The notes beneath the pieces were generated by a model that was given only the letters and a program-made list of their open reading frames with translations, ran no database searches and had not been told where the DNA came from. Below, piece after piece: positions 45,168 through 54,178 of a stretch of DNA of 64,000 nucleotides. The stretch's first letter is position 1. Every line of letters begins with the position of its first letter. Origin of the DNA: Chitinophaga pendula. GTDB lineage: Bacteria; Bacteroidota; Bacteroidia; Chitinophagales; Chitinophagaceae. Location: contig NZ_CP077769.1 in the NCBI RefSeq assembly GCF_020386615.1, forward strand, positions 5,877,501-5,941,500, read 5' to 3'. The position numbers were made by a program, and so were the translations under genes.

Positions 45168-45464
45168 TCATGAATTATTCAACAACCGGTGCTGCAGATC
45201 CCCCGCCTTCTCAAAAATAATATCCCCCAACGCCACATGACCTGTCAGATCTTCCCATACACCCGCCGGCGCAAACCATAGATACAAATGATCCAACTCC
45301 GTATGATCACCAGCCTTCAGCCGCTCTACCGATGCAGCCAGTGTCGTGTGAAAAGCCTCGGCAGACATAAATCCTTCTGAATATCCACCGCTATATTGTG
45401 AAGCTAACAATAACGCTTCCTCCAGCAGGTCCAGTAATGCCTGCATATCTTCATCATGGTCCAT
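45168..45464 (-). CDS. Small acidic protein of unknown function
   Basis: 98 residues from the ATG at 45464 (MDHDEDMQALLDLLEEALLLASQ); the longer frame extends into AT-rich leader and a palindrome. All-helical, acidic. The sequence FMSAEAFHTTLAASVERLKAGDHTELDHLYLWFAPAGVWEDL is well-formed protein. I do not recognise a family. An inverted repeat TTGTATA-N2-TATACAA sits about 40 bases upstream. Confidence 0.65.
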   Translation of the reverse strand: MDHDEDMQALLDLLEEALLLASQYSGGYSEGFMSAEAFHTTLAASVERLKAGDHTELDHLYLWFAPAGVWEDLTGHVALGDIIFEKAGDLQHRLLNNS

Positions 45465-45500
45465 AAGGCAAATAATAACAGGTTTAGTTTTCAGGATATC

Positions 45501-45516
45501 TTGTATAAATATACAA
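45501..45516. promoter_or_regulatory. Inverted repeat TTGTATA-N2-TATACAA
   Basis: Perfect 7-bp arms, 37 bases upstream of the ATG at 45464. The half-site TATACAA is the same word that dominates the 11-bp repeat array at 45694-45870, so one DNA-binding protein could read both. Confidence 0.5.
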
Positions 45517-45693
45517 TATGTCCGCCACTTCCCCATACTACCCCCTTATGCTAAGCACCACCACTGACAGCCATCGCCCCTCTCACAGCCCCTGTCTCAC
45601 CTCACCACCTGATGCAACCCTACCCCCTATCTATCCTCCCACGGCCGCAACTTCAAGATCCCTACTTGAAAAACATCCCCTTCCTCCCCTCCG

Positions 45694-45870
45694 CATACCA
45701 TTCCTATAACTCTCCTGTAGCATTCGTATAACATGCGTATAGTGTTTGTATAAGCTACACCTATCCAAACTTATACAAAGGATATACAACGGCTATACCC
45801 TACGTATACCTCACTTATACAATGACTATAGAATGCCTATACAATGCTTATACAACGCTTATACAAGTCC
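45694..45870. repeat. Array of about sixteen 11-bp TATAC repeats
   Basis: Units starting at 45694, 45705, 45716, 45727, 45738, 45749, (12-base unit at 45760), 45772, 45783, 45794, 45805, 45816, 45827, 45838, 45849 and 45860. Most begin TATAC or TATAA; the best-kept form is TATACAATGCT. The period is 11 bases, one DNA turn, so all copies face the same side. 11 is not a multiple of 3, so this is not coding. It lies about 140 bases before a FadR-type regulator gene. Confidence 0.8.
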
Positions 45871-45957
45871 TCCCCAATATCCTGACAATCAACACACTAC
45901 ATACAATAAACCATCTAAAAAGCTGTCTATCAATCTCTTAAAAAATTTCAAGATCAC

Positions 45958-45989
45958 TTGTCATTCCCGTTTCTTTTTATGTACCTTTG
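45958..45989 (+). promoter_or_regulatory. Promoter of the FadR-type gene (TTG-N21-TACCTTTG)
   Basis: TACCTTTG at 45982-45989 is a perfect -7 box, with TTG at 45958-45960. Transcription would start near 45995, giving a leader of about 10 bases. The box overlaps a TTG that could be mistaken for a start codon. Confidence 0.7.
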
Positions 45990-46004
45990 CATTCATCTGA
46001 TGAT

Positions 46005-46676
46005 ATGATGAATAATCTCAACTCACCGGTAAAACGCCAAAGCCTCGCCAACGAGGTAGCTACCCGCCTGCAACAGCAGATATCCCTGGGTCAATACCAG
46101 GCCGGACAACAGCTGCCCACCGAACCAGAACTCATGCAACAGTTCGGCGTAGGCCGATCTACCATCCGCGAAGCCGTCAGAATACTCTGCAACGCAGGCC
46201 TCATCAGGGTCCAGCAAGGCGTCGGCTCCTTCGTAGAAGAAATACAAGGTATCGCAGAACCCCTCGGACAACGCCTCCAGAGAGCCATGTTCTCCGATCT
46301 CAATGAGGTACGCCTCATGCTCGAACAAAAGATCGCCGAAAAAGCCGCCCAATGGCGCTCCGAACAAGACCTGAACAAAATCAGCCGCTTCCTCCAACTC
46401 CGCAAAGAATATGGAGACGCCGGCGATAAAACCGCCTGCATCGACGCCGATATCAACTTCCATACCGCCATCGCCGAAGCAGGCAAAAATGACGTACTCG
46501 CCGACCTGTACAAAACAGTCGCCAAACACCTGAAAAACTCCTTCCTCGATTTATACCCGGACACTACCACCTTCACCATGTCACAACACCTGCACGAATC
46601 CCTGTATCAAAGCATCGCCGATCAGGAACCCAAACAGGCATTGTACTGGGCCGGAAAAATCGCGGGAGGAAAATAA
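46005..46676 (+). CDS. FadR/GntR-family transcriptional regulator (FCD domain)
   Basis: 223 residues from the ATG at 46005 (MMNNLNSPVKRQ). The GntR winged helix (about 15-80) includes GQQLPTEPELMQQFGVGRST and IREAVRILCNAGLIRVQQG. An FCD-type helical ligand domain follows (about 95-223) with LEQKIAEKAA, DINFHTAIAEAGKND and a C-terminal HLHESLYQSIADQEP. FCD proteins bind small carboxylates or metal-bound acids. Palindromes resembling its operator lie at its own start (TCATC-T-GATGA) and before the next gene. It is upstream of a MFS and an EamA transporter, which it likely controls. Confidence 0.9.
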   Translation: MMNNLNSPVKRQSLANEVATRLQQQISLGQYQAGQQLPTEPELMQQFGVGRSTIREAVRILCNAGLIRVQQGVGSFVEEIQGIAEPLGQRLQRAMFSDLNEVRLMLEQKIAEKAAQWRSEQDLNKISRFLQLRKEYGDAGDKTACIDADINFHTAIAEAGKNDVLADLYKTVAKHLKNSFLDLYPDTTTFTMSQHLHESLYQSIADQEPKQALYWAGKIAGGK

Positions 46677-46732
46677 TATCAACAGCTTAGCGCAGGCCAC
46701 CTATCACAGCGCTATCTTTTTATCACCAAACG

Positions 46733-46745
46733 TCAGATGATCTGA
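46733..46745. promoter_or_regulatory. Candidate operator TCAGAT-G-ATCTGA
   Basis: A 13-base perfect palindrome 16 bases before the MFS start. A related palindrome, TCATC-T-GATGA (45993-46003), overlaps the regulator's transcription start. They share the word TCAGATGA on opposite strands. Confidence 0.5.
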
Positions 46746-46761
46746 TTACAAACGCTCTGTA

Positions 46762-47985
46762 ATGGAAACAACACTCCAGGAAACACAACCTACGGCTGCC
46801 GCCACCGCACAAAAACTGGCTCAAAACACCGTCTACTCCGTGCTGCTGGCCCTCAGTTTCTCCCACCTCCTCAATGACACCATCCAGTCATTGATACCTT
46901 CCATCTACCCGATCGTAAAGGACTCCCTCAATCTGTCCTTCTCCCAGATCGGCCTCATTACCCTCACCTACCAACTCACCGCTTCCCTGTTACAACCACT
47001 GGTAGGCCTCTACACCGACAAACATCCCTTGCCCCACTCCCTCGCCATCGGCATGGCCTTCACCCTCCTAGGCCTCATCAGCCTCTCCATGTCTCACCAC
47101 TTCGTCATGCTACTCTTCTCCGTAGGCCTCGTAGGCGTCGGCTCCGCCATCTTCCACCCCGAAGCATCCCGGCTCGCTCACATGGCATCCGGTGGCAAAC
47201 ATGGCATGGCCCAATCCCTCTTCCAGGTGGGTGGCAACGCCGGTAGCTCCCTCGGACCCCTCCTCGCAGCACTCATCATCGTCCCCTTCGGACAGTTCCA
47301 TATCATCTGGTTCTCCCTGGCCGCACTCCTCGCCATCATCGTCATGTTCAACATCAGCAAATGGTACAAGGGAAATACCCATCGCATTAAAAAGAAGACC
47401 CACACCCACCTGCAAAACCCGCAACTCCCTGGTGGGAAAGTAGTCTTCGCCCTTACTTTACTCATGATACTGGTATTCTCTAAGTACTTCTACATGGCCA
47501 GCATGACCAGCTATTACACCTTCTACCTCATCGATAAGTTTCATGTGCCCGTAAGAAGCTCACAGATGTACCTCTTTATCTTCCTCGCCTCCATCGCAGC
47601 CGGTACCTTCCTCGGTGGCCCCCTCGGCGACCGCATCGGCCGCAAATACGTCATCTGGATATCCATCCTCGGCGTAGCTCCATTCACCTTACTACTCCCC
47701 TATGCCAACCTGTTCTGGACCGCCGTACTGAGCGTATTCATCGGCGTCATCCTCTCGTCCGCATTCTCCGCTATCCTCGTATACGCGCAGGAACTCGTAC
47801 CAGGCAAAGTAGGCATGATGGCAGGCCTGTTCTTCGGACTTGCCTTCGGAATGGGCGGCATCGCCTCCGCACTCCTGGGCGAACTCGCCGACAGAACCAG
47901 CATCAACTACGTATTCCATGTCTGCGCATACCTCCCCCTCATAGGACTGCTCACCGGACTATTGCCAAATGTCGAAAGGAAATAA
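46762..47985 (+). CDS. MFS transporter, fosmidomycin-resistance (Fsr) type
   Basis: 407 residues with twelve hydrophobic segments. The motif-A loop after helix 2 reads GLYTDKHPLPHSL, and the second one GGPLGDRIGRKYVIW. GVGSAIFHPEASRLAHMASGG is characteristic of the Fsr family, with the HPEA motif in helix 4. It exports small drugs or metabolites. It follows the FCD regulator gene, with a palindrome in the gap. Confidence 0.92.
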   Translation: METTLQETQPTAAATAQKLAQNTVYSVLLALSFSHLLNDTIQSLIPSIYPIVKDSLNLSFSQIGLITLTYQLTASLLQPLVGLYTDKHPLPHSLAIGMAFTLLGLISLSMSHHFVMLLFSVGLVGVGSAIFHPEASRLAHMASGGKHGMAQSLFQVGGNAGSSLGPLLAALIIVPFGQFHIIWFSLAALLAIIVMFNISKWYKGNTHRIKKKTHTHLQNPQLPGGKVVFALTLLMILVFSKYFYMASMTSYYTFYLIDKFHVPVRSSQMYLFIFLASIAAGTFLGGPLGDRIGRKYVIWISILGVAPFTLLLPYANLFWTAVLSVFIGVILSSAFSAILVYAQELVPGKVGMMAGLFFGLAFGMGGIASALLGELADRTSINYVFHVCAYLPLIGLLTGLLPNVERK

Positions 47986-48026
47986 AAAGCCTGACGTAAC
48001 TTCGCCGGCCCAAAGCAATCAGCAGC

Positions 48027-48923
48027 ATGTGGAAAGGAATCTTATTGGTATTACTGGGGGCATGTAGCTTCGGCGTACTGTCCACCATCGTTAAATCAGG
48101 CTATCACGAAGGGTTTACCCTCACAGAACTATGTGGCATCCAGGCAGGACTGGGTATGATCACCTTATGGACCATACACCTGCTCTCCCGGCGTCCCACC
48201 TTCTCCCTCAAAGATCGTAACGCCCGGCAGGCATTCCTGCTGGGCAGCTCGACCGGCCTCGTCAGCATCACCTACTATCAAAGCGTGCAATACATCCCCG
48301 CCAGCATCGCCATCATCCTCCTCATGCAGTTCACCTGGATGAGCATGGTCGCCGAACGGGTACGCTATAAAAAAAGACCCACCGCCATACAATGGACCTG
48401 CGTCGCATTCATCCTCGCAGGTACCCTCCTCGCCAGCGGTACACTCAACGGCGATATGCCACCCCTCCAATGGCAAGGCATCGCCTTCGGACTACTCGCC
48501 GCCATGTGCTACACCGTATTCATCGTAGTCAGCGGCCGTACCGGCACAGCCCTCTCCCCCGTACTCAAAAGCGCCTGGATGGTCACCGGCGCATTCATAC
48601 TCATCTGCTGCATACTACCGCCAGCATATCTCATCAATGGACGCCTCCTCCACAGCCCCCTCCTCCTCTGGGGTATCCCCCTCGCCCTATTCGGCACCGT
48701 ACTGCCCCCATTCCTGTTCGCCAAAGGAATGCCCCAGACCGGCGTAGCCCTCGGCGCCATCCTCAGCACCGTCGAACTTCCCGTAGCCGTCACCTCCGCC
48801 ATGATCATACTCCACGAACCCGTCTCCTGGATACAAGCTACCGGCATCGCCGTCATCCTCGGCGCCATCATCACCGCCAACCTCGTCCGGCGCAATGGCA
48901 ACACCGCCACGCAAACCTCATAG
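48027..48923 (+). CDS. EamA/DMT-family transporter
   Basis: 298 residues with ten hydrophobic segments arranged as two EamA repeats. It starts MWKGILLVLLGACSFGVLSTIVK, has TGLVSITYYQSVQYIPASIAIIL, and a second repeat with TGVALGAILSTVELPVAVTSAMI and HEPVSWIQATGIAVILG. It probably exports amino acids or other metabolites. It begins 41 bases after the MFS stop and is likely in the same operon. Confidence 0.92.
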   Translation: MWKGILLVLLGACSFGVLSTIVKSGYHEGFTLTELCGIQAGLGMITLWTIHLLSRRPTFSLKDRNARQAFLLGSSTGLVSITYYQSVQYIPASIAIILLMQFTWMSMVAERVRYKKRPTAIQWTCVAFILAGTLLASGTLNGDMPPLQWQGIAFGLLAAMCYTVFIVVSGRTGTALSPVLKSAWMVTGAFILICCILPPAYLINGRLLHSPLLLWGIPLALFGTVLPPFLFAKGMPQTGVALGAILSTVELPVAVTSAMIILHEPVSWIQATGIAVILGAIITANLVRRNGNTATQTS

Positions 48924-48972
48924 GGATAACAGCGCTTTTACAACAGCCTGCTACACCGCGAATTTTTTTGTT

Positions 48973-48980
48973 TATCTTTG
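48973..48980 (+). promoter_or_regulatory. -7 box (TATCTTTG) before the TPR gene
   Basis: TATCTTTG matches TAnnTTTG, 44 bases before the ATG at 49025. A clear -33 box is not seen. Confidence 0.45.
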
Positions 48981-49024
48981 CCCTCCCCTGGATTTTAGGA
49001 CATTAAATAGAATTATTACCACCC

Positions 49025-49675
49025 ATGAAGGCATTTAATTTTTTCGTGCTATATCGCTTCCCTATCGGTATCGTTTTGTTGTTAGGCGGCATCGCCCTGG
49101 GCTTCACAGTAGGCTGGTGGGAAGCAACCATCGTACTCTTACTGGCAGTGATCTGCCTCGTCACCCACTTCCTGTTCGGCCCCATGCGCCTCGTTCAAGA
49201 AGCCGTAGAAGCCGGCGACATCGACCGCGCTACCGCCCTCATGAACAAAGTAGCATTCCCCAAACTACTCTACAAACCCATCCGCTCCGTATACTACTTC
49301 ATGCAGAGCAACATGGCCATGTATAATAAAGACCTCGACAAAGCCGAAGCCACTATCCGCCAAAGCATCAAGTCCGGTAGCCCCATGAAAGAATACGAAG
49401 GCATGCAATACTTCCAGCTAGGTACCATCGCCTATCAGAAAAATGACCTCAAAGGCGCCGACCAAAACCTGAAAAAAGCCGTGCGAATGGGCCTCCCCGA
49501 TAAAGAAAATACCGCCGCAGCATTGCTCACACTGGCCTCCATCGCCATGAGCCGCCGCGACTTCAAAACAGCAAAAGACTTCTTCCGCCGCGCTAAAGCA
49601 CAAAAACCAACCACAGAACAACTCGTAAGCCAAATAAAAGAAATGGATAAGTACATCTCCCGTATGCCGGGTTGA
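49025..49675 (+). CDS. Membrane protein with TPR repeats
   Basis: 216 residues. Two N-terminal membrane helices (about 8-30 and 34-56), then a cytosolic TPR region: YFMQSNMAMYNKDLDKAEA, YFQLGTIAYQKNDLKGADQ and LLTLASIAMSRRDFKTAKD. TPRs mediate protein contacts. Partners are not evident. It is a single-gene unit ended by a 12-bp hairpin terminator. Confidence 0.8.
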   Translation: MKAFNFFVLYRFPIGIVLLLGGIALGFTVGWWEATIVLLLAVICLVTHFLFGPMRLVQEAVEAGDIDRATALMNKVAFPKLLYKPIRSVYYFMQSNMAMYNKDLDKAEATIRQSIKSGSPMKEYEGMQYFQLGTIAYQKNDLKGADQNLKKAVRMGLPDKENTAAALLTLASIAMSRRDFKTAKDFFRRAKAQKPTTEQLVSQIKEMDKYISRMPG

Positions 49676-49700
49676 TGACCTTCATATATCATTGATAATG

Positions 49701-49732
49701 AAAGGCTGAAGGACACATATCCTCCAGCCTTT
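49701..49732 (+). terminator. Terminator after the TPR gene
   Basis: AAAGGCTGAAGG / CCTCCAGCCTTT stem with one mismatch, 26 bases past the stop, followed by CGCTTT. Confidence 0.65.
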
Positions 49733-49854
49733 CGCTTTATAAGAAAGAGTTTCGATAAAAAAATGTAGGTTTGCGCTCACATTAAGCCTGCTGACAATAG
49801 TATTGTTACACTAATAATCAGACTTAATCCAACCAAACTACCTAAATATCTGAT

Positions 49855-50448
49855 ATGTCTATCAAGAACCTAAATCCAAGATTTAGTATCCTGATGCTGT
49901 TCATCCTGGCAGCCGGCGTCCTCCGCGTACTAAATGGCGGACAACTCACTCCATTCTCTAATATCACCCCCATCGGTGCAATGGCCCTCTTCGGCGGCGC
50001 CTACTTCTCCGATAAATGGAAATCATACATCCTCCCCTTGCTCACCCTCTTCGTCAGCGACGTTCTCATGATGGAACTGTTCTACAAAGAACACATGCAA
50101 GGCCTCCTCTATAGCGGATGGATATGGACATACCTTAGCTTCGCCGCTATGGTCCTCGTAGGACAACTGATCATCCGCAAAGTGAACGCTACCAACGTAC
50201 TCGTCGCAGCTGTCGCCGCCGTAGTAGCCCACTGGATCATCGCCGATATCGGCCCATTCCTCTATGGCATCGATATCACCACCGGCCAGCCTTTCCCAAA
50301 AAATGCTGCCGGACTGGCCAAGTGCCTCGCACTCGCCATCCCTTACATGAAAAATATGCTCATCGGTAACCTCGTGTACAGCATCCTCTTCTTCGGAGGT
50401 TTCGAACTCGTACAACGTAGCTACCCCGCTGCAGCAGCTCATTCATAA
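49855..50448 (+). CDS. DUF6580-like putative transport protein in the B12 locus
   Basis: 197 residues with about six membrane helices. Conserved stretches NITPIGAMALFGGAYF and LPLLTLFVSDVLM belong to a family of predicted ECF-type substrate-binding or transport subunits. It is followed by a cobalamin riboswitch and the B12 uptake genes. The likely role is corrinoid or cobalt-linked transport across the inner membrane, inferred from context. The energising ECF ATPases are not in the window. Confidence 0.75.
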   Translation: MSIKNLNPRFSILMLFILAAGVLRVLNGGQLTPFSNITPIGAMALFGGAYFSDKWKSYILPLLTLFVSDVLMMELFYKEHMQGLLYSGWIWTYLSFAAMVLVGQLIIRKVNATNVLVAAVAAVVAHWIIADIGPFLYGIDITTGQPFPKNAAGLAKCLALAIPYMKNMLIGNLVYSILFFGGFELVQRSYPAAAAHS

Positions 50449-50494
50449 ACAATAACAAACCGGCGGCTCGCTGCCGGTATCTTAACACATACCA

Positions 50495-50690
50495 ATACCT
50501 GGTGATCCCGGCCCTCAACAAACCTGGATCTTAAAAGGGAATCCGGTGCAAATCCGGAGCTATCCCCGTAGCTGTAATACTGCTCCGCCCGTAAGCGGAA
50601 GTGAATGCCAATAAAGTCACTGCTCCTCAAAAAGTGGGAAGACGGCCTTCAAAACAGTAAGCCAGAAGACCTGCCAGATATCAATCACTT
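50495..50690 (+). promoter_or_regulatory. Cobalamin (AdoCbl) riboswitch
   Basis: The B12 box AAGCCAGAAGACCTGCC is at 50659-50676. Upstream, GGGAATCCGGTGCAAATCC (about 50538-50556) and GCTATCCCCGTAGCTGTAA match the conserved L5/J6 and core elements of the cobalamin riboswitch. It controls the TonB-dependent receptor gene 110 bases downstream. Exact ends are estimated. A hairpin after the box (CTTTCA/TGAAAAG, about 50692-50717) may be the expression platform. Confidence 0.92.
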
Positions 50691-50798
50691 TCAGCGCTTT
50701 CGGGTGAAAAGCAACGATAGCCCCGGTTACGCCCCCCAGCGTACCCCGATTGGCACGTACTTTCCCCTCCCCGTAGCGCTGTCTGTCAATACCAAAAA

Positions 50799-52814
50799 AT
50801 GCGCTACGTGAAACGTTTGCTTACAGCATGTTGCTACTACTCACTTCTCATCGCCTGCCTAATACCGCAGTCGCTGACTGCTCAAAATACCCCTAACGAT
50901 ACCTCCCGGCACCTCCGGGAAATCAATGTCAACGCCAAATACCTGCTGGACAACACCAGCTCCCCTACCCCCGCACAAACACTCGACATCGAACAACTCA
51001 AAAAACTAACCGCTACCTCCGTCGCTGATGCCATCAAGTCATTCTCCGGCGTTCAAATAAAAGATTATGGCGGCATAGGCGGCCTCAAAACCGTCAACGT
51101 CCGCAGCCTCGGCAGCAACCACGTCGGCGTATTCTACGATGGCATCCAAGTAGGCAACCCACAAAATGGAAGCATCGACCTGGGCAAATTCTCCCTCGAC
51201 AACCTCGAAATGATCACCCTCTTCAATGGCCAAAGCAATGACATCTTCCTCCCCGCCCGCAACTTCTCCGCCGCCAGCACCCTCTACCTCAAACCCATCA
51301 AACCCTCCTTCGCAAAAGGCGAAAACATACATGGCAAAGCTACCTTCAAAACCGGCTCCTTCGGCCTCCTGAACCCCGGCCTCCTCTGGCAGCAAAAAAT
51401 AAATGACCGCATCTCCGCCTCCATCAGCACCGAATGGATCAACGCCAACGGTCGCTATAAATTCAAAAGAGATGAAGCGGATAAAACACCCCTCACCCGC
51501 ACCAACGCCGATATCAACGCCTTCCGCGTAGAAGCCGCCGTCAACGGCAATATGAAAGATAGCAGCGATTGGTCCCTCCGCTTGTATCACTACCAGTCCG
51601 AACGCGGACTACCGGGCTATATCCTCGTCGATAACTTCGACCACCGACAAAGACAGGAAGACCGCAACATCTTCATCCAGGCACACTACAAAAAAACATT
51701 CCACCCCAAATACAGCCTCCTGGTCAACGCCAAATTCGCTAACGACTATATGCGATACACCGACCCGGATGTACTCAACACCGCCAAATTCCAGGACAAC
51801 AGGTATACCCAACAGGAACTATACCTCTCCCTGGCCAACAAATACAGCATCAAATCCTGGTGGGACCTATCCCTCAGCGGAGACTTCATCTACAACTATG
51901 TAAAAGGCTCCCAGGTAGGATTCGCATTCCCAACCCGCTACACCGGGTACGGCGCCCTCGCCACCGCCATCAAACTACCACAACTCGAACTGCAAGCCAA
52001 TCTCCTCGGTACCGCCGTCAGCGAATCCGTGAAGTTCGGCACCGCAGCTCCCAACAAACAAATACTCACACCCGCAATATCGATCGCCTATCAACCTCTG
52101 AAACACGAAGAGTTCTACATAAGGGCCTTCTATAAAGACATCTTCCGGATGCCCACCCTCAACGATCTCTACTACCTCCTGATAGGAAACGCCAAGCTGA
52201 AACCAGAATATACCAAACAATACAACCTGGGCCTCACCTGGAGAAAAATGACCACCAGCGCCCTTAAAAACTTCTCCATCCAGGTAGATGCATACTACAA
52301 CAACGTCACCGACAAAATAGTCGCCATCCCCACCGCCAACATGTTCCGCTGGACCATGATCAACCTGGGCAAAGTAGATATCAAAGGCGTCGACATTACA
52401 CAAAAAAACGATTGGCAACTACCAGCTACCATCACCCTCCATACAGATATCAATTACACCTGGCAGCACGCCAGAGAACTCTCTTTCGGCATCAACAACC
52501 CAATCCCCGTCCCATACATGCCCACACATAGCGGCGCTGTAAACCTCGGACTGGAATGGCGCACCTGGGAACTGACCTACCGATTCAACTACGTCGGCGA
52601 CCGGTTTGCCGACTTCGCAGACCCGCCGAAAAATTATATGCCCGCGTGGTATACTTCAGATATAGTAGCCGCTTACAATCTCCGTACCCGCAAATTCAAA
52701 GACATCCGGTTCACCGCAGAACTCAACAACATCCTGAACAAGTACTACGATGTCGCCTACAACTACCCGATGCCAGGTCGCAATTTCCGCTTCATGGCAT
52801 CATTCTCATTTTAA
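50799..52814 (+). CDS. TonB-dependent receptor, BtuB-like cobalamin receptor
   Basis: 671 residues with a signal peptide (to about residue 28, QSLTAQN). The plug domain (about 40-165) includes ATSVADAIKSFSGVQIKDYGG and VRSLGSNHVGVFYDGIQV. The beta-barrel follows, ending in aromatic Phe (RNFRFMASFSF). The receptor moves corrinoids across the outer membrane using TonB energy. The cobalamin riboswitch before it and the cob genes after it make B12 or its precursors the ligand. No SusC-type extra N-terminal domain is seen. Confidence 0.93.
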   Translation: MRYVKRLLTACCYYSLLIACLIPQSLTAQNTPNDTSRHLREINVNAKYLLDNTSSPTPAQTLDIEQLKKLTATSVADAIKSFSGVQIKDYGGIGGLKTVNVRSLGSNHVGVFYDGIQVGNPQNGSIDLGKFSLDNLEMITLFNGQSNDIFLPARNFSAASTLYLKPIKPSFAKGENIHGKATFKTGSFGLLNPGLLWQQKINDRISASISTEWINANGRYKFKRDEADKTPLTRTNADINAFRVEAAVNGNMKDSSDWSLRLYHYQSERGLPGYILVDNFDHRQRQEDRNIFIQAHYKKTFHPKYSLLVNAKFANDYMRYTDPDVLNTAKFQDNRYTQQELYLSLANKYSIKSWWDLSLSGDFIYNYVKGSQVGFAFPTRYTGYGALATAIKLPQLELQANLLGTAVSESVKFGTAAPNKQILTPAISIAYQPLKHEEFYIRAFYKDIFRMPTLNDLYYLLIGNAKLKPEYTKQYNLGLTWRKMTTSALKNFSIQVDAYYNNVTDKIVAIPTANMFRWTMINLGKVDIKGVDITQKNDWQLPATITLHTDINYTWQHARELSFGINNPIPVPYMPTHSGAVNLGLEWRTWELTYRFNYVGDRFADFADPPKNYMPAWYTSDIVAAYNLRTRKFKDIRFTAELNNILNKYYDVAYNYPMPGRNFRFMASFSF

Positions 52815-52826
52815 AAATTGAACAGT

Positions 52827-53975
52827 ATGAATAACAATTCTATTAAACAACACGCAAAACTGCTCAGCCTCTTCACCGCCGCAGCACTTTTCGTCACCGC
52901 TTGTAGTAAAAAAGATGCCCCCATCCCGGAACCTCCCGTAGTAGATGAAGGCATATACATCCTCAATGAAGGCAACATGGGTACCAACAGTGCTACCCTC
53001 GATTACTTCGACTTCAAACAACAAAGACTTAGCTTCAACATCTTCACCGCCGCAAACCCCAACAAAACAGACTCACTCAATAACAGACTGGGTAACAAAC
53101 TGGGCGACGTAGGACAGGACGTAAAGGTTTACGGCAGCAAAATGTATATCGTCGTAAACAATAGTAACAAAGTAGAAGTAGTAGATGCCAAAACAGTAAA
53201 ATCTATCAAAACCATCTATCTGCCCAAAAAACAACCACGCTACGTAGCTTTCTATAAAGACAAAGCCTTCGTAAACGCATACGATGGCACCGTAACCGTA
53301 ATTGATACCGGCAACCTCTCCATCGTAAAAAGTATCAAAGTCGGTAAAACCCCCGAAGGCATGACCGTAGTAGGTGATAAACTCTACGTAGCCAACGCCG
53401 GCTGGCAGGATGTCGTATACGCTCCCCCCGGCACCGTTGGCCAGTACGACTCCACACTCTCTGTCATCGACCTCAACTCCCTGACAGAGATCAAAAAAGT
53501 AGTCGTAACCAAAAACATGGGCCGGCTCGTAGCAGATAAATATGGCGATATCTATTGCGTCGGCCAGGATCAATACGCAGGCGCCGTAGTCGTAGCACCG
53601 GGCGATGTATACGTATTCGATACCAAAACCGAAACAGTCAAGAAAAAACTGGGCTTCCTCGCTACAGCAATAGCCATCCAGGACGACAACGGCTTCTTCA
53701 TCAACTACAACTGGGAAACCAGCAAACCGACTTATATCAAATTCAATGTCGCTACCGAAACAAAGATATCCGACAACTTTATCACCGATGGCACAGACAA
53801 ATCCATCAAAGTACCCTACGGCATAGTAGTAGATCCTGTTACCTCCGATATATACCTCTCCGATGGCGGCGTATATCCCACACAGGTATATGTTCTCTCT
53901 GCCACCGGCACTAAGAAGAACTGGTTTAAAACATCCGGCGACTTCGCATCATCATTTGCTTTCTATAGAAAATAG
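52827..53975 (+). CDS. Beta-propeller surface lipoprotein, BtuG-like candidate
   Basis: 382 residues from the ATG at 52827; the longer frame uses a TTG. Lipobox FVTAC (Cys about residue 27). The rest is a seven-bladed YVTN/YncE-like propeller: GIYILNEGNMGTNSATLDYF, PEGMTVVGDKLYVANAG, YGIVVDPVTSDIYLSDGG. It begins 12 bases after the receptor stop. In Bacteroides a surface beta-propeller, BtuG, binds B12 and hands it to BtuB. This protein occupies the same place, so a BtuG-like role is a good inference, unproven by sequence alone. Confidence 0.82.
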   Translation: MNNNSIKQHAKLLSLFTAAALFVTACSKKDAPIPEPPVVDEGIYILNEGNMGTNSATLDYFDFKQQRLSFNIFTAANPNKTDSLNNRLGNKLGDVGQDVKVYGSKMYIVVNNSNKVEVVDAKTVKSIKTIYLPKKQPRYVAFYKDKAFVNAYDGTVTVIDTGNLSIVKSIKVGKTPEGMTVVGDKLYVANAGWQDVVYAPPGTVGQYDSTLSVIDLNSLTEIKKVVVTKNMGRLVADKYGDIYCVGQDQYAGAVVVAPGDVYVFDTKTETVKKKLGFLATAIAIQDDNGFFINYNWETSKPTYIKFNVATETKISDNFITDGTDKSIKVPYGIVVDPVTSDIYLSDGGVYPTQVYVLSATGTKKNWFKTSGDFASSFAFYRK

Positions 53976-53987
53976 CACCATACCACA

Positions 53988-54025
53988 TCAGGGGCAGTAC
54001 TCCGCAACTGCCCCTGATACCTTTG
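53988..54025 (+). promoter_or_regulatory. 11-bp hairpin merging into a -7 box (TACCTTTG)
   Basis: TCAGGGGCAGT (53988-53998) pairs with ACTGCCCCTGA (54007-54017), and the consensus -7 box TACCTTTG follows at once (54018-54025). No T run follows the stem. The next gene starts 154 bases on. It could be a terminator and promoter fused, or a promoter embedded in an inverted repeat. Confidence 0.5.
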
Positions 54026-54178
54026 CCACCTAAAAGGAGCCGTGAACGCGAACCCGCACCCCCTGTGTAAACCTTAAACTCCAACTAAACCCGGTACGCC
54101 ATTCTATTGCGGAGTGCAACACTAAATTGTACAGAATTACCCAAATCCATATTTCCTTCATTATTCTAAACTAAAAGT

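Noticed and set aside
45746..46000. 84-residue open frame over the 11-bp repeats
   Set aside because: The repeat period is not a multiple of three, the peptide is Tyr/Leu low-complexity, and the frame runs into the promoter of the regulator gene.
50605..50811. 68-residue frame upstream of the TonB receptor
   Set aside because: It overlaps the cobalamin riboswitch, whose conserved bases explain the sequence.
54026..54178. Second cobalamin riboswitch before the surface lipoprotein
   Set aside because: No B12 box (GCCAGAAGACCTGCC-like) or L5 motif is present in the leader.
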